Origin: Halobacillus halophilus
Lineage (GTDB): Bacteria > Bacillota > Bacilli > Bacillales > Halobacillaceae
Direction of reading: 5' to 3'
DNA length: 64,000 nucleotides
Assembly: GCF_020171985.1 (NCBI RefSeq)
Contig: NZ_JAIVAL010000016.1
Coordinates: forward strand, 1 to 64,000
The position numbers and the translations under genes were made by a program. The notes under the pieces are model-generated. The model was given only the letters and a program-made list of their open reading frames with translations, searched no databases and was not told the DNA's origin. This document shows positions 40,330 through 53,984 of the stretch, one piece after another. The first letter of the stretch is position 1, and each line of letters opens with the position of its first letter.

Positions 40330-40372
40330 GAAAAAGCCCTCCCTGCTCGATAAGAGCAAAGAGGGCAAACCC
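40330..40372 (-). terminator. Element-supplied terminator for rpsI
   Basis: GCCCTC (40336-40341) with GAGGGC (40361-40366) and an inner TGCTC/GAGCA. The A run to its left gives a U run on the minus strand. It replaces the original rpsI terminator at 4897-4928. Confidence 0.75.
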
Positions 40373-40387
40373 TTGATATATAAGGTT

Positions 40388-40454
40388 TATTAACGCTTGG
40401 AGAACTGTGGAGCACGACGAGCACCTTTAAGACCGTATTTCTTACGCTCTTTCA
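40388..40454 (-). repeat. Right attachment repeat (3' end of intact rpsI)
   Basis: 67 bp identical to 4939-5005. Because the repeat covers the last codons and stop, rpsI remains complete whichever copy it uses. Confidence 0.95.
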
Positions 40455-40782
40455 TACGTGCGTCACGCGTTAGCAATCCTGCGCGTTTTAGTGGTGTGCG
40501 GTATTCTGGATCTGCTTCTAACAAAGCACGAGCGATACCGTGACGGATTGCACCAGCTTGTCCAGTGAATCCTCCACCGTCTACGTTTACATAAACATCA
40601 TAGTTACCTTCTGTTTCTGTAACAGCTAAAGGCTGTTTCAGAATCATGCGAAGAGTTTCATATGGAAAGAAGTCTTCAGCATCACGTTTGTTGACTACTA
40701 CACGACCAGTTCCTGGAACAAGACGTACACGAGCAGTTGATTTCTTACGACGTCCAGTACCGGAGTATTGTACTTGTGCCAC
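40390..40782 (-). CDS. rpsI: 30S ribosomal protein S9
   Basis: 130 aa, full family length, ending in the conserved SKR tail that reaches into the ribosomal P site and contacts tRNA. It starts [21 protein letters not shown] and follows rplM by 19 bp as in nearly all bacilli. Its last 21 codons lie inside the right attachment repeat, so the reading frame end is supplied by the element. Confidence 0.98.
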   Translation of the reverse strand: MAQVQYSGTGRRKKSTARVRLVPGTGRVVVNKRDAEDFFPYETLRMILKQPLAVTETEGNYDVYVNVDGGGFTGQAGAIRHGIARALLEADPEYRTPLKRAGLLTRDARMKERKKYGLKGARRAPQFSKR

Positions 40783-40801
40783 TCTTGATTACCTCCTTTT
40801 A

Positions 40802-41239
40802 TTATCCGCGAAGTTCGTAAACTTCTGGTTGTTGTGCTTCATGCTTGTGTTCGTTACCAGCATAAACATGAAGTTTCTTACCCATCTTACGTCCAAGGCT
40901 TCCTTTTGGCAGCATACCTTTAACAGCAAGTTCTAGCATTTGCTCTGGGTATTTTGTGCGCATTTCGTTAGCTGAACGGGCTTTCAATCCACCAGGGTGG
41001 TTTGAATGACGATAGTAGATCTTGTCGTTGATTTTATTGCCTGTAAGTTGAATCTCTCCAGCGTTGATGATGATTACGTGATCACCTGTGTCAACATGGG
41101 GAGTGTACGTTGGTTTATTTTTACCGCGAAGGATCGCAGCAACTTCGCTTGATAAACGGCCAAGTGTCTGCCCTGCAGCATCCACAACATACCATTTACG
41201 TTCCACGTTGTTTTCATTTGCCATGAAAGTTGTGCGCAT
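40802..41239 (-). CDS. rplM: 50S ribosomal protein L13
   Basis: 145 aa starting [20 protein letters not shown], the usual Bacillus form. L13 is an early assembly protein of the large subunit. The GAGGG site lies 8 bases before the ATG. It is first gene of the rplM-rpsI operon behind its own promoter and a hairpin-bearing leader. Confidence 0.98.
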   Translation of the reverse strand: MRTTFMANENNVERKWYVVDAAGQTLGRLSSEVAAILRGKNKPTYTPHVDTGDHVIIINAGEIQLTGNKINDKIYYRHSNHPGGLKARSANEMRTKYPEQMLELAVKGMLPKGSLGRKMGKKLHVYAGNEHKHEAQQPEVYELRG

Positions 41240-41299
41240 GTCGGTTTCCCTCCTGAATTGTTAATTTTTACAAAGCTTCGTTTATTTATCTCAAATACG

Positions 41300-41325
41300 A
41301 TTAGTTTCCGGGGCTAATCGTGGTA
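41300..41325 (-). promoter_or_regulatory. Hairpin in the rplM leader
   Basis: ACGATTAG and CTAATCGT pair around CCCCGGAAA, between promoter and start codon. Possibly the autoregulatory L13 leader known in bacilli; not confirmed. Confidence 0.4.
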
Positions 41326-41347
41326 TAGAAATAAAATGCCATAGAAT

Positions 41348-41377
41348 ATAATATAACACTCTTATTACTAATGTCAA
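41348..41377 (-). promoter_or_regulatory. rplM-rpsI promoter
   Basis: -35 TTGACA (41372-41377) and -10 TATTAT (41348-41353) with 18 bp spacing on the minus strand. Confidence 0.75.
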
Positions 41378-41429
41378 GAGATTATACACCAGGAATCGTT
41401 GTTATTATAATAAAATTTATTATCCGCCC

Positions 41430-42173
41430 TTATTCATAATCAACCTTCCATAAGAAAAGTCCATGCGGAGGAGCCGTATTTCCTGCGAATTCACGATTCT
41501 CTTTCTCAATAATAGACAAAATATCTGCTGGTTCTCTTTCGTGATGCCCTACTTCAAGCAATGTGCCTACAATGATCCTCACCATATTATACAAAAAGCC
41601 TGAACCTTTGAATTGAAAGATGAGTTCTTCACCTTTCTGAACAATAGAAGCCTGATGAATGGTGCGTACTTTGCTTCCTTTCACATCAGACTTTGGTGAA
41701 CAAAAAGAAGTAAAGTTATGCTCTCCTTCTATATACCGGCAAGCTTCTTTCATAGCTGAGACATCTAATTCTTTTCTAATATGATAATAATAATGGCGCT
41801 TAAAAATATTGGGCTCTTTAGAATTCCAAATGAAATAGCGGTATTCTTTTCCCTTGGTATCGTAGCGGGCATGAAAATCGCTGCTTACCGGTTCAGCTTT
41901 GGTTACCGTTATGTCTGCAGGAAGCATAGTAGCGAGGGCCCGTTTCCAATTCTCCATTGGAAGCTTCAGCTCGGTATCAAAATGAATGACTTGTCCAATT
42001 GCATGAACCCCGGAGTCTGTTCGCCCAGAAGCTATCACTTTTATTTTCCGGCCCTTATGCATTTTAGTAAGAACTTTTTCTAACTTTTCCTGTACGGTTA
42101 TTCCATTTAGTTGAACTTGATACCCCGCATAGTTGGTACCGTCATATTGAATGATACATCGTATTCGCTGCAA
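41430..42173 (-). CDS. truA: tRNA pseudouridine synthase A
   Basis: Makes pseudouridine at positions 38-40 of tRNA anticodon arms. The catalytic Asp is in ASGRTDSGVHA; KEYRYFIWN and GSGFLYNMVR are conserved family segments. The TTG at 42173 follows GGAGGAAAACG and gives 247 aa, the usual size; the ATG at 42188 would place GGAGG inside the gene. It lies 15 bp after ecfT, so it is the last gene of the ecf operon. Confidence 0.93.
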   Translation of the reverse strand: MQRIRCIIQYDGTNYAGYQVQLNGITVQEKLEKVLTKMHKGRKIKVIASGRTDSGVHAIGQVIHFDTELKLPMENWKRALATMLPADITVTKAEPVSSDFHARYDTKGKEYRYFIWNSKEPNIFKRHYYYHIRKELDVSAMKEACRYIEGEHNFTSFCSPKSDVKGSKVRTIHQASIVQKGEELIFQFKGSGFLYNMVRIIVGTLLEVGHHEREPADILSIIEKENREFAGNTAPPHGLFLWKVDYE

Positions 42174-42188
42174 AACGTTTTCCTCCAT

Positions 42189-42986
42189 TTAACTTCTGGT
42201 TAAGAAAAGCCCAATTACTAATAAAATGAACATGATATATAAATAGACATCTGATTTACCTAAATGTAGTTCTCTTAATTTTGTCCGGCCTTCCCCGCCT
42301 TGATAACCTCGCGCTTCCATGGCCATAGCAAGCTCCTCAGCTCTTTTAAAAGCACTGACAAACAAAGGTACCAAAAGAGGAATCACCGCCTTCACACGGT
42401 CTTTAAATGAGCCTGTGCGGAAATCCACTCCCCGGGAAGCCTGTGCTTTTGATATCTTCTCTGTTTCTTGCATAAGAGTAGGAATAAATCTTAAAGAAAT
42501 TGACATCATTAAGGCTAGCTCGTGAACAGGGAAGTTTACTTTCTTCAAGGGACCTAAAAGCTCTTCTATCGCATCCGTAATTTCAATAGGTGTGGTCGTA
42601 AATGTTAAAAGGGAGGTTACCATGATTAATAGAAAGAAGCGAAGGGATATGGCAGCTCCCTGAATAAGCCCCTCTTCATAAATCTCCCACCCTAAGATAC
42701 TCACCAATACCTCTCCTTGTTTGGTTACTATAAGGTGAAGCAGGAAAGTGAAAATGACTAAAAACCATACGGGCTTAAGGCCCTTCATAATATAGGTGAG
42801 CGGGATACGGGAAGTGGCAGCACTCCCAATAGCAAATAAAGCAAGAAGTCCATAGCTCATAACAGAATTAGCAAAAAACACAATGATGACAAAGAAAAAA
42901 ATAATCGCGATTTTAGACCTTGGATCCAGCCGGTGAACAAATGAATCACCCGGAATATACTGACCGATGATCATTGAATTACTCAT
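42189..42986 (-). CDS. ecfT: Energy-coupling factor transporter transmembrane protein EcfT
   Basis: 265 aa, with about six membrane helices and the two Ala-Arg-Gly-type coupling motifs, here [13 protein letters not shown] and [10 protein letters not shown]. EcfT joins the two ATPases to interchangeable S components that bind vitamins or metals. It overlaps ecfA2 by 8 bp and is the third part of the A1-A2-T module. Confidence 0.95.
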   Translation of the reverse strand: MSNSMIIGQYIPGDSFVHRLDPRSKIAIIFFFVIIVFFANSVMSYGLLALFAIGSAATSRIPLTYIMKGLKPVWFLVIFTFLLHLIVTKQGEVLVSILGWEIYEEGLIQGAAISLRFFLLIMVTSLLTFTTTPIEITDAIEELLGPLKKVNFPVHELALMMSISLRFIPTLMQETEKISKAQASRGVDFRTGSFKDRVKAVIPLLVPLFVSAFKRAEELAMAMEARGYQGGEGRTKLRELHLGKSDVYLYIMFILLVIGLFLTRS

Positions 42987-43851
42987 ACACCCGGTCCCCT
43001 TTCACTATACGGGTTAATTCCTTTGCTAATTCTGCTATGCTCTGACCCGTGTATTCAAGTTCCACTCCGAGCTGCTCCCTGACTTTCGTTACAAACTGTA
43101 TAACTTCAGGCACATCAAGCTGAACATCCTCGAGTGCTTGTTGTTGTTTAAAGATCTCCAGCGGAGCACCTTCCATATAAACCTCACCCTGATTGAGAAT
43201 CACAATGTGATCTGCATAAGCAAGTGCATCTTCCATGCTGTGAGTGACTAAAATCGTAGTGAGCTGCTTATCTTTATGCAGCCGATGGAACATCTGCATA
43301 ATTTCTTTCTGACCATTAGGATCCAGACCCGCAGTGGGCTCATCAAGTACAAGTACTCGCGGATCCATAGCAAGCACCCCGGAAATAGCTACCCGTCGCA
43401 TTTGACCTCCGCTTAAGTCAAATGGGGATCGTTCGAGGAGATCCTCATGAATTTGAGTTGCTTTTACAGCTTCTCGTGTTCTTCGGTGGATTTCTTCTTG
43501 GGGAACCCCAAAGTTCTGAGGACCAAATGCAATATCCTTTGCTACAGTTTCCTCGAATAATTGGTGCTCCGGGTACTGAAAAACAACTCCCACTTGTTCA
43601 CGGAGATTTCTAAGCTGCTTGTTTTTTTCATTAGCCTTAAGATGATACTCTCCAACTTTCACCTCACCACTCGTGGGTTGAAGCAAACCATTCAGGTGTT
43701 GAATAAGGGTGGATTTCCCAGAACCTGTATGCCCAATCACTGCTACATAAGCACCAGAGTTGATTTTAAAGGACACTTCATCCAGAGCACGATGTTCAAA
43801 AGGGGTATTGGGTTGATAGGTGTAACTTACCTTGTCGAATGAAATGTCCAT
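42979..43851 (-). CDS. ecfA2: Energy-coupling factor ATPase EcfA2
   Basis: 290-aa ABC ATPase. Walker [10 protein letters not shown], signature LSGGQMRRV, Walker [14 protein letters not shown] and switch His in VTHSMED. The partner EcfA1 lies directly upstream with a 25-bp overlap, so the two subunits are translationally coupled to give equal amounts. Confidence 0.95.
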   Translation of the reverse strand: MDISFDKVSYTYQPNTPFEHRALDEVSFKINSGAYVAVIGHTGSGKSTLIQHLNGLLQPTSGEVKVGEYHLKANEKNKQLRNLREQVGVVFQYPEHQLFEETVAKDIAFGPQNFGVPQEEIHRRTREAVKATQIHEDLLERSPFDLSGGQMRRVAISGVLAMDPRVLVLDEPTAGLDPNGQKEIMQMFHRLHKDKQLTTILVTHSMEDALAYADHIVILNQGEVYMEGAPLEIFKQQQALEDVQLDVPEVIQFVTKVREQLGVELEYTGQSIAELAKELTRIVKGDRVYE

Positions 43852-44666
43852 AATTCCTCCAGTAACTCCTGGTGATTCAGTGGCTCACGTGTTAGAGGCA
43901 GACCAGCACCCTTTAATTCCTCTGCCAGTTTGCTTACAAAAGGAGTATCTAAGCCAATTTCAATTAATTGTTCCTTCTTCCTGAAGAGCTCTCTTGGTGT
44001 GCCTTCCATCCAAATCTCTCCCCCGTTCATTACAATCACCCTGTCCGCCTGCGTAACTTCTAATAAATCATGAGTAATAGTGACGAGGGAAAGATCTCGC
44101 GCGGACTGCACTTCACGAATGGTTTCCATGATTTCTTTTCGACCTTTAGGATCAAGCATCGCAGTTGCTTCATCCAGAATAATATATTGGGGCGATACGG
44201 CTAGCACACTGGCAATGGCGACTCTTTGCTTTTGACCTCCGGAAAGCCGATGAGGTTCATGGCGTTCGTAACCATTCATCCCAACGGCCTCTAAGCTCTC
44301 TGTAATACGTTTTAACATTAAGTCTCTTGCCATACCATGGTTCTCCATACCAAAAGCCACGTCGTCTCTTACTGTAGTACCCACAAACTGGTTGTCCGGA
44401 TTCTGAAAAACCATACCTACTTTCCTGCGTATATCCCATACACTCGAAGCTGTAACCTGCTGTCCGTCTACCAGAATTTCCCCTTCTTGAGGAAATAACA
44501 AACCATTCATTAACTTAGCAATGGTAGATTTTCCGGAGCCGTTATGACCAATCATCGCAACCCATTCATTATTATTAATCGTAAAACTTACATCCTTAAG
44601 AACCCACGGCATATCTTCCTGGTACCGAAATGAAACATTTCTAAACTCAATTTGAGTGTTGCCCAT
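43827..44666 (-). CDS. ecfA1: Energy-coupling factor ATPase EcfA1
   Basis: 279-aa ABC ATPase. Walker [10 protein letters not shown], signature [12 protein letters not shown], Walker [14 protein letters not shown], switch His in ITHDLLE. The ATG at 44666 lies 6 bases after GGAGGAG; an upstream GTG at 44681 would include that site. Forms the heterodimeric motor with EcfA2 beneath EcfT for vitamin uptake. Confidence 0.95.
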   Translation of the reverse strand: MGNTQIEFRNVSFRYQEDMPWVLKDVSFTINNNEWVAMIGHNGSGKSTIAKLMNGLLFPQEGEILVDGQQVTASSVWDIRRKVGMVFQNPDNQFVGTTVRDDVAFGMENHGMARDLMLKRITESLEAVGMNGYERHEPHRLSGGQKQRVAIASVLAVSPQYIILDEATAMLDPKGRKEIMETIREVQSARDLSLVTITHDLLEVTQADRVIVMNGGEIWMEGTPRELFRKKEQLIEIGLDTPFVSKLAEELKGAGLPLTREPLNHQELLEELWTFHSTR

Positions 44667-44796
44667 ACATTTCTCCTCCACTCATCTGACTATTTCCCAG
44701 GAAATACGACATATTTCTGGATTTCAGATCTTTGCACTTCCATAGCATATTTTGAGACATTCAGGTCATAGTAAATATAGTATTTTTGACAAATAA

Positions 44797-44846
44797 AAAA
44801 AGGGCTGGATTCAACCTCATGATGAGATTCATTCCTGCCCTTTTAT
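44797..44846 (-). terminator. Terminator of the rplQ transcript
   Basis: AAAGGGC and GCCCTTT close a longer imperfect stem-loop 3' of rplQ; the left A run gives U residues on the minus strand. Confidence 0.7.
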
Positions 44847-44860
44847 ACCTGTGGTAATCA

Positions 44861-45220
44861 TTAAACTAATTCAATGATCGCCATTTTAGCTCCATCACCT
44901 TTACGCTCGCCTAGCTTAAGCACGCGAGTGTAACCACCTTGACGGTCCTCATAGCGTGGGCCAATGTCAGAGAATAGCTTCTGTAGAGCTGTCTGATCTC
45001 CTTCTTCATCAGCGTCAGCCTTATAGAGGAATGACTCAGCTTGACGACGGGCATGAAGATCGCCGCGTTTACCTAGAGTAATCATTTTTTCTACTACAGA
45101 GCGAAGCTCTTTTGCTTTAGCTTCTGTTGTTTCTAAACGCTCATGAATGATCAAGTCGGTCGCTAAATTGCGAAGAAGCGCCAAACGTTGATCAGTGGTA
45201 CGTCCTAGTTTTCTAGCCAT
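44861..45220 (-). CDS. rplQ: 50S ribosomal protein L17
   Basis: 119 aa, full length, starting [20 protein letters not shown]. It lies near the peptide exit tunnel on the large subunit. Last gene of the alpha operon, 42 bp after rpoA, followed by a terminator. Confidence 0.97.
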   Translation of the reverse strand: MARKLGRTTDQRLALLRNLATDLIIHERLETTEAKAKELRSVVEKMITLGKRGDLHARRQAESFLYKADADEEGDQTALQKLFSDIGPRYEDRQGGYTRVLKLGERKGDGAKMAIIELV

Positions 45221-45262
45221 TGATAATCCCTCCCTTACGGTTAACTCTATGATGCTCTATAA

Positions 45263-46207
45263 TCAGTCTTCTTTTCTTAAACCTAGTCCAAGTTCATCCA
45301 ACTTGTACTTCACTTCTTCAAGTGACTTGCGTCCAAGGTTACGGACTTTCATCATGTCCTCTTCCGATTTATTCGCAAGTTCCTGTACTGTATTGATACC
45401 AGCACGCTTCAAGCAGTTGTATGAACGAACGGAAAGATCAAGCTCTTCAATCGTCATCTCAAGAACTTTCTCTTTTTGGTCCTCTTCTTTCTCAACCATG
45501 ATTTCAGCTTTTTGAGCTTCATCAGTTAAGCCGACAAAGATATTGAGGTGCTCCATATAGATCTTAGCTCCAAGAGAAATGGCTTCTTCGGGACGAATGC
45601 TTCCGTCTGTCCACACGTCCAAAGTAAGTTTATCGAAGTTTGAAGTTTGACCAATTCTTGTATTTTCAACTTGATACGTTACACGGGATACTGGCGTAAA
45701 GATTGAATCAACCGGGATGACGCCAATCGGCAGGTCCTCATGGTTGTTTCCTTCCGCAGGTCGATATCCTCGACCACGTTCCGCTGTAATACGCATACGA
45801 AGATTAGCTGTGCTATCTAATGTGGCAATATGAAGATCCGGGTTAAGAACTTCAACATCACTATCATGCGTAATATCTGCAGCTGTGACTTTTCCTTCTC
45901 CCTGTACATCAATTTCTAAAGTCTTTTCTTCGTCAGAATAAACTTTCAAAGCTAGTTTCTTCAGATTCAAAATGACGGTAGTTACATCTTCTACAACACC
46001 ATCAATGGTAGAGAATTCGTGAAGAACACCCTCAATTTGAACTGATGTTACAGCAGAGCCAGGAAGTGAGGATAATAGGATACGACGCAAGGAGTTACCT
46101 AGAGTTGTACCATACCCACGCTCAAGCGGTTCTACGACGAACTTACCAAAAGTGGACTCATCGCTGATCTCAACCGTTTCAATTTTTGGCTTTTCAATTT
46201 CGATCAT
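45263..46207 (-). CDS. rpoA: RNA polymerase alpha subunit
   Basis: 314 aa. The N-terminal dimerisation domain ([28 protein letters not shown]) and the C-terminal DNA- and activator-binding domain ([29 protein letters not shown]) are complete. The leader contains a perfect 9-bp hairpin (46242-46264). Confidence 0.98.
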   Translation of the reverse strand: MIEIEKPKIETVEISDESTFGKFVVEPLERGYGTTLGNSLRRILLSSLPGSAVTSVQIEGVLHEFSTIDGVVEDVTTVILNLKKLALKVYSDEEKTLEIDVQGEGKVTAADITHDSDVEVLNPDLHIATLDSTANLRMRITAERGRGYRPAEGNNHEDLPIGVIPVDSIFTPVSRVTYQVENTRIGQTSNFDKLTLDVWTDGSIRPEEAISLGAKIYMEHLNIFVGLTDEAQKAEIMVEKEEDQKEKVLEMTIEELDLSVRSYNCLKRAGINTVQELANKSEEDMMKVRNLGRKSLEEVKYKLDELGLGLRKED

Positions 46208-46241
46208 TTACACTAAACCCTCCTTCAAAACGTCGAAACCC

Positions 46242-46264
46242 CGGTTAGACCACTAGTCTAACCG
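46242..46264 (-). promoter_or_regulatory. Hairpin upstream of rpoA
   Basis: CGGTTAGAC and GTCTAACCG form a perfect 9-bp stem around a 5-base loop, 35 bp before the start codon. No U run follows, so it is not a simple terminator; a processing or translational control site is possible. Confidence 0.45.
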
Positions 46265-46386
46265 AAATTCCTCAGGTAGGCAGTTCCGATACAAGACAAC
46301 TGCATTTTTTCACTGTCTACATGCGATTGATTTAAAAACCTATCATAACCCATTATAGACAGGGTGACAAATTCTATTCAGAACTA

Positions 46387-46782
46387 TTATACGCGACGAC
46401 GTTTTGGTGGACGGCAACCATTGTGTGGAACTGGAGTCACGTCACGGATTGCCGTGATATCAAGACCTGCTGCTTGTAGTGAACGGATCGCTGCTTCACG
46501 ACCTGCACCAGGGCCTTTAACTGTAACTTCTAGAGTTTTCATACCGTTGTCCATAGCATCTTTCGCTGCAGCTTCTGAAGCCATTTGAGCAGCAAATGGA
46601 GTAGATTTACGGGATCCTTTGAAACCAAGGGAACCTGCACTGCTCCAGCTGATGACGTTTCCTTGAACATCAGTGATCGTAACGATTGTGTTGTTGAATG
46701 TAGAGCGGATGTGTGCCATTCCCGACTCTATATTCTTTTTCGCCTTACGTTTACGAGTACGTGTGTGTCCTTTACGTGCCAT
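46387..46782 (-). CDS. rpsK: 30S ribosomal protein S11
   Basis: 131 aa, full length, with the [14 protein letters not shown] core and the KRRRV basic tail. Part of the small-subunit platform near the mRNA exit. It follows rpsM by 29 bp. Confidence 0.97.
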   Translation of the reverse strand: MARKGHTRTRKRKAKKNIESGMAHIRSTFNNTIVTITDVQGNVISWSSAGSLGFKGSRKSTPFAAQMASEAAAKDAMDNGMKTLEVTVKGPGAGREAAIRSLQAAGLDITAIRDVTPVPHNGCRPPKRRRV

Positions 46783-46811
46783 AAGGTTAGCTTACCTCCT
46801 TTATCTTTCGT

Positions 46812-47177
46812 TTATTTACGCTTGTTGGCCACTGTACGACGTGGGCCTTTACGTGTACGAGAGTTGTTTTTTGTCTTTTGTCCACGAAGCGGAAGCCCGC
46901 GGCGGTGACGGATTCCACGGTAAGAACCGATCTCAATCAAACGTTTAATGTTTAGAGAGTTCTCACGGCGAAGATCACCTTCAACGTTTTGGTTATCAAC
47001 TGCTTTACGAATCTTAGCAAGTTCGTCTTCTGTAAGATCGCGAACACGAGTGTTCTCTGAAACGCCAGCTTCAGCCAGGATTTCAGCAGCTAGTGATTTA
47101 CCAACACCATAGATATAAGTTAATGAAACGACGATGCGCTTATCGCGCGGAACGTCTACACCTGCTATACGTGCCAT
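46812..47177 (-). CDS. rpsM: 30S ribosomal protein S13
   Basis: 121 aa. Starts [24 protein letters not shown] and has a basic tail ([12 protein letters not shown]) that contacts P-site tRNA; also forms a bridge between subunits. Lies 23 bp after rpmJ. Confidence 0.97.
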   Translation of the reverse strand: MARIAGVDVPRDKRIVVSLTYIYGVGKSLAAEILAEAGVSENTRVRDLTEDELAKIRKAVDNQNVEGDLRRENSLNIKRLIEIGSYRGIRHRRGLPLRGQKTKNNSRTRKGPRRTVANKRK

Positions 47178-47200
47178 GTGCTACGTACACCTCCTTCAGA

Positions 47201-47539
<339 letters not shown>

Positions 47540-47562
<23 letters not shown>

Positions 47563-47875
47563 CGAGTTGATCTCCCTTCTTCAAATCAGTCACTGCTTCA
47601 TTGACATATTTTGATACGGCAAATCGAAGCTTGCCATTTGTGACGCGACCAGTTTCTAGAAGGCTGTTCTGGACTTCCGGAGAGATGAAATCCATAAGCT
47701 CAATATGCTGCAAATTCTTTTTCTTTGGTCGATCATACTTACGTTTCTCTCCATCGGCAAGCAGCACAAAGCGGCCATCCAGTACATCGATAACTACCGC
47801 ATACTGTCCTGCCTCACGCCCCTGCACAATACGAACAATTTGACCTATTCGTGGACTCGACTCAGATTCGTTCAA
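47540..47875 (-). CDS. KOW-domain RNA-binding protein (L14e-like)
   Basis: 111 aa. [23 protein letters not shown] is a KOW motif as in eukaryotic-type L14e proteins; the family is found at this place (between map and infA) across bacilli. The start is a TTG at 47875 shortly after GGTGAT. Probably binds RNA in translation, exact role unknown. Confidence 0.85.
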
Positions 47876-47891
47876 ACACGATCACCTTCAT

Positions 47892-50621
<2,730 letters not shown>

Positions 50622-50622
<1 letters not shown>

Positions 50623-51062
50623 TAAATCACCTCAGTTTGACCGCCCGCTGCTTCAATTGCTTCTTTCGCTGAAGCAGAGAACTTATGAGCTTTCACTGTA
50701 AGTTTTTTATCGATAGATCCTTTACCAAGAACTTTAATTCCAGATTTTTGGTTGCTTACCGCACCAGAATCAAGCATTAGTTCAGGAGTAACCTCTGTTC
50801 CCTCTTCAAAACGGTTAAGAGCATCAAGGTTGATAATCGCAAATTCCTTACGGTGTACGTTAGTGAAACCACGTTTTGGAAGACGCTGGAATAGTGGCAT
50901 TTGTCCACCTTCGAAGCCTGGACGAGTTTTGCTGCCTGAGCGCTGACCCTGTCCTTTGTGGCCACGACCGGATGTTTTACCATTTCCAGAAGCCATTCCA
51001 CGACCTACACGATTACGTTCTTTACGAGCGCCTTTTGCCGCTTTTAGTTCATGCAGTTTCAT
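50622..51062 (-). CDS. rplO: 50S ribosomal protein L15
   Basis: 146 aa. Gly/Arg/Lys-rich N terminus ([22 protein letters not shown]) that threads into 23S rRNA, then a globular C-terminal half. Full length. Confidence 0.97.
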
Positions 51063-51089
51063 GCGAGCACCTCCTTATTTCTTTTCTAG

Positions 51090-51275
51090 TTAAACTTCTT
51101 TAATCGATACAAGGTGAGATACCTTATTAGCCATACCTCGGATCGCTGGGTTATCTTCAAGTACGACAGTTTGACGGATCTTATTCAGACCCAGCGCCTT
51201 GACAGTAGAGCGTTGATCCTTCGGTCTACTAATAACACTGCGCGTGAGGGTAATTTCTAATTGTTTTTTAGCCAT
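51090..51275 (-). CDS. rpmD: 50S ribosomal protein L30
   Basis: 61 aa. Bacterial short form, beginning [21 protein letters not shown], at its standard place between rpsE and rplO. Confidence 0.96.
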   Translation of the reverse strand: MAKKQLEITLTRSVISRPKDQRSTVKALGLNKIRQTVVLEDNPAIRGMANKVSHLVSIKEV

Positions 51276-51293
51276 TATATTTCCCTCCTTATC

Positions 51294-51791
51294 CTACAGT
51301 TCTTCTACGGACTTCCCACGAAGTCTTGCCACGTCTTCTGCGCGTTTAAGCTCGCTAAGTCCAGTAAGTGTTGCACGCACCATGTTAATAGGTGTGTTAG
51401 AACCTAGTGACTTAGAAAGGATGTCTTGAACACCTGCAAGCTCAAGTACGGCACGGACAGGCCCACCTGCGATGACTCCAGTACCTTCAGCAGCTGGTTT
51501 CATCAAGATGCTTCCTGCACCGAAACGTCCAGTAATCTCGTGTGGAATAGTCGTATCTTTAATTGGTACTGTAATTAGGTTTTTCTTAGCATCATCAATT
51601 GCCTTTTTGATAGCTTCTGGTACTTCTTGAGCTTTTCCTGTACCAAAACCTACATGACCATTTTTATCTCCTACAACAACCAATGCAGCAAAACGGAAAC
51701 GGCGTCCGCCTTTTACAACTTTTGCAACACGATTGATTGTGACTACGCGTTCTTCAAGATCTAATTTATTAGGGTCAATTTTGTTATTCAT
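51294..51791 (-). CDS. rpsE: 30S ribosomal protein S5
   Basis: 165 aa with the double-stranded RNA-binding fold ([22 protein letters not shown]) and the C-terminal domain. S5 takes part in mRNA unwinding and decoding accuracy. Confidence 0.97.
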   Translation of the reverse strand: MNNKIDPNKLDLEERVVTINRVAKVVKGGRRFRFAALVVVGDKNGHVGFGTGKAQEVPEAIKKAIDDAKKNLITVPIKDTTIPHEITGRFGAGSILMKPAAEGTGVIAGGPVRAVLELAGVQDILSKSLGSNTPINMVRATLTGLSELKRAEDVARLRGKSVEEL

Positions 51792-51811
51792 TTATGTCCC
51801 TCCTTTAACGA

Positions 51812-52174
51812 TTAAAATTGTAGGCCGGCTTCACGCGCGGCTTCTGCTAGAGCTTTCACACGTCCATGGTACAAGTAACCTCCGCGGTCAAATACTACGA
51901 TATCATAACCGTTATCAACCGCACGCTTCGCAAGCAATTCGCCGACTCTTTGAGCAGCTTCTACGTTACCTGTTACGTCTAGATCAAAGCCGTTTTCCAT
52001 AGTAGATGCGCTCGCTACAGTTACTTGGCTCTCGTCATTGATTAATTGAGCATAAATGTGTTTGTTAGAGCGGTACACGTTCAAACGAGGACGTTCGGCT
52101 GTTCCGAAGACATTCTTACGAACGCGTGCATGACGCTTTTTACGAACGACATTCTTATCTGCCTTTGTGATCAT
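51812..52174 (-). CDS. rplR: 50S ribosomal protein L18
   Basis: 120 aa. Binds 5S rRNA. The ATG at 52174 ([20 protein letters not shown]) has AAAGGAG 8 bases upstream and gives the family length; the upstream GTG at 52183 overlaps that site. Confidence 0.96.
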   Translation of the reverse strand: MITKADKNVVRKKRHARVRKNVFGTAERPRLNVYRSNKHIYAQLINDESQVTVASASTMENGFDLDVTGNVEAAQRVGELLAKRAVDNGYDIVVFDRGGYLYHGRVKALAEAAREAGLQF

Positions 52175-52209
52175 CTGGGTCACTCCTTTCTATACATTAC
52201 CTACGAATC

Positions 52210-52746
52210 TTACTTAGCTGTTTTACCTTCTTTACTGCGTACACGCTCACCCTGGTAACGAATACCTTTACCTTTATAAGGTTCTGGTGGACGGATCGCA
52301 CGAATTTTAGCAGCAACAGCTCCGACTAATTCTTTGTCGATACCTTTGATGGTTAACTTCGTGTTAGTAGGGACTTCAATTTCGATACCTTCGCGGCTAG
52401 GAACCTCAACAGGGTGGGAATAGCCAGCGTTAATAACTACTTTTTCTCCCTGCTTTTGCGCACGATAACCTACACCAATAATTTCAAGGGATTTTTCGTA
52501 TCCTTTGGAAACACCTTCAACCATGTTAGCGATCAGGCTGCGGGTAGTACCGTGAAGAGCACGATGTTCTTTGTGGTCACTAGGACGCTCTACTGTAAGA
52601 ACATTATCTTCAATCTTCACTGTCATGTCCTTGTGGAAAGTACGAGTCAATTCGCCTTTTGGACCTTTTACTGTGATTGTATTGTTATCCTGAATCACTT
52701 CTACACCTTCAGGAATTTCTAATGTTTTTAAACCTACGCGAGACAT
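52210..52746 (-). CDS. rplF: 50S ribosomal protein L6
   Basis: 178 aa with two tandem copies of the L6 fold and the conserved [14 protein letters not shown] end. Near the GTPase-associated centre. Confidence 0.97.
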   Translation of the reverse strand: MSRVGLKTLEIPEGVEVIQDNNTITVKGPKGELTRTFHKDMTVKIEDNVLTVERPSDHKEHRALHGTTRSLIANMVEGVSKGYEKSLEIIGVGYRAQKQGEKVVINAGYSHPVEVPSREGIEIEVPTNTKLTIKGIDKELVGAVAAKIRAIRPPEPYKGKGIRYQGERVRSKEGKTAK

Positions 52747-52777
52747 ATTTTTGCACCTCCTGTCTTATCTGAGTTTT

Positions 52778-53176
52778 CTACCAGATATAAGCTAGGACTT
52801 CGCCACCGATGGCTTGTTCACGAGCTTCTTTATCTGTTAATACACCTTTTGAAGTAGATACTACGGCTATACCAAGTCCATTAAGAACTTTTGGAAGCTC
52901 TTCAGCTTTTGCGTAAACACGTAGTCCTGGTTTACTGATACGTTTCAGACCGCTGATTACACGCTCGTTGCTTTGTCCGTATTTAAGGAAGATGCGAAGA
53001 ACGCCTTGTTTACTATCTTCAACATATTCATAATCACGTACAAAACCTTCACGTTTTAGAATGTCAGCAATTTCTTTCTTTAAGTTGGAAGCTGGAAGTT
53101 CAAGCTTCTCGTGACGTACCATGTTAGCGTTACGAATACGCGTAAGCATATCTGCAATTGGATCTGTCATTGTCAT
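52778..53176 (-). CDS. rpsH: 30S ribosomal protein S8
   Basis: 132 aa, [20 protein letters not shown], with the [20 protein letters not shown] region that binds 16S helix 21. Full length. Confidence 0.97.
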   Translation of the reverse strand: MTMTDPIADMLTRIRNANMVRHEKLELPASNLKKEIADILKREGFVRDYEYVEDSKQGVLRIFLKYGQSNERVISGLKRISKPGLRVYAKAEELPKVLNGLGIAVVSTSKGVLTDKEAREQAIGGEVLAYIW

Positions 53177-53206
53177 AACTCATTTACCTCCTTCCCTGTT
53201 TCGGGT

Positions 53207-53392
53207 TTACCAGCTGGCTTTTTTGACACCAGGGATTTGTCCTTTATATGCAAGTTCACGGAAACAAATACGGCAAAGCTTAAACTTACGAAGTACAGAG
53301 TGAGGACGTCCGCAACGTTCACAGCGTGTGTACTCACGTACTTGATACTTCTGGTTACGCTTCTGTTTCGCGACCATTGATTTTTTAGCCAC
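53207..53392 (-). CDS. rpsN: 30S ribosomal protein S14, zinc type
   Basis: 61 aa, type Z form. [20 protein letters not shown] gives the two CxxC pairs that hold zinc. The spc-operon copy is the zinc-dependent one in bacilli; a zinc-free paralogue may exist elsewhere in the genome. Confidence 0.97.
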   Translation of the reverse strand: MAKKSMVAKQKRNQKYQVREYTRCERCGRPHSVLRKFKLCRICFRELAYKGQIPGVKKASW

Positions 53393-53418
53393 TATTTTCC
53401 CTCCTTATGGTTAGATCG

Positions 53419-53958
53419 TTATTTCTGAAACGGCATACCGAATTGAGTCAATAGCTCACGAGCTTCTTCGTCAGAATCAGCTGTAGTAACGATAACGATG
53501 TCCATACCACGCACTTTATTTACTTTATCGTAATTAATTTCTGGGAAAATTAATTGTTCTTTAACGCCAAGTGTGTAGTTTCCACGTCCGTCAAAAGCTT
53601 TTTTAGAAATACCACGGAAGTCACGCACACGTGGTAGAGATACTGAGATAAGCTTTTGGAAGAATTCATACATACGCTCTCCGCGAAGGGTAACTTTAGC
53701 ACCGATAGGCATACCTTCACGTAGGCGGAAACCTGCGATTGATTTCTTAGCTTTCGTAATGACAGGCTTCTGACCTGAGATTAATGTTAACTCTTCTACT
53801 GCTGTATCCAGAGCTTTAGCGTTCTGAACAGCATCACCAACACCCATGTTGATAACGATTTTCTCGACTTTAGGCGTCTGCATAACTGACTCATATTCAA
53901 ATTTGTTCATCAAAGATGGAACAATTTCTTCTTGATATTGTTTTTGTAGTTCGTTCAT
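53419..53958 (-). CDS. rplE: 50S ribosomal protein L5
   Basis: 179 aa. Binds 5S rRNA and contacts P-site tRNA. Conserved segments [15 protein letters not shown] and [17 protein letters not shown] are present. Confidence 0.97.
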   Translation of the reverse strand: MNELQKQYQEEIVPSLMNKFEYESVMQTPKVEKIVINMGVGDAVQNAKALDTAVEELTLISGQKPVITKAKKSIAGFRLREGMPIGAKVTLRGERMYEFFQKLISVSLPRVRDFRGISKKAFDGRGNYTLGVKEQLIFPEINYDKVNKVRGMDIVIVTTADSDEEARELLTQFGMPFQK

Positions 53959-53984
53959 CGTGTGGCCCTCCTTTCCTATCCGGA

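Larger units (their letters stand above)
4939..40454. mobile_element. Integrative element inserted at the 3' end of rpsI
   Basis: The element is bounded by perfect 67-bp direct repeats (4939-5005 and 40388-40454), each holding the last 21 codons and stop of rpsI. The integrase gene lies 100 bp inside the right repeat, and paired arm-type sites lie inside both ends. Insertion leaves rpsI intact because the element supplies an identical 3' end. It carries replication, regulation, nuclease, toxin-antitoxin and unknown cargo. No capsid, packaging, relaxase or secretion genes were recognised. Integration into rpsI is known for integrative elements of other Firmicutes. Confidence 0.92.
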
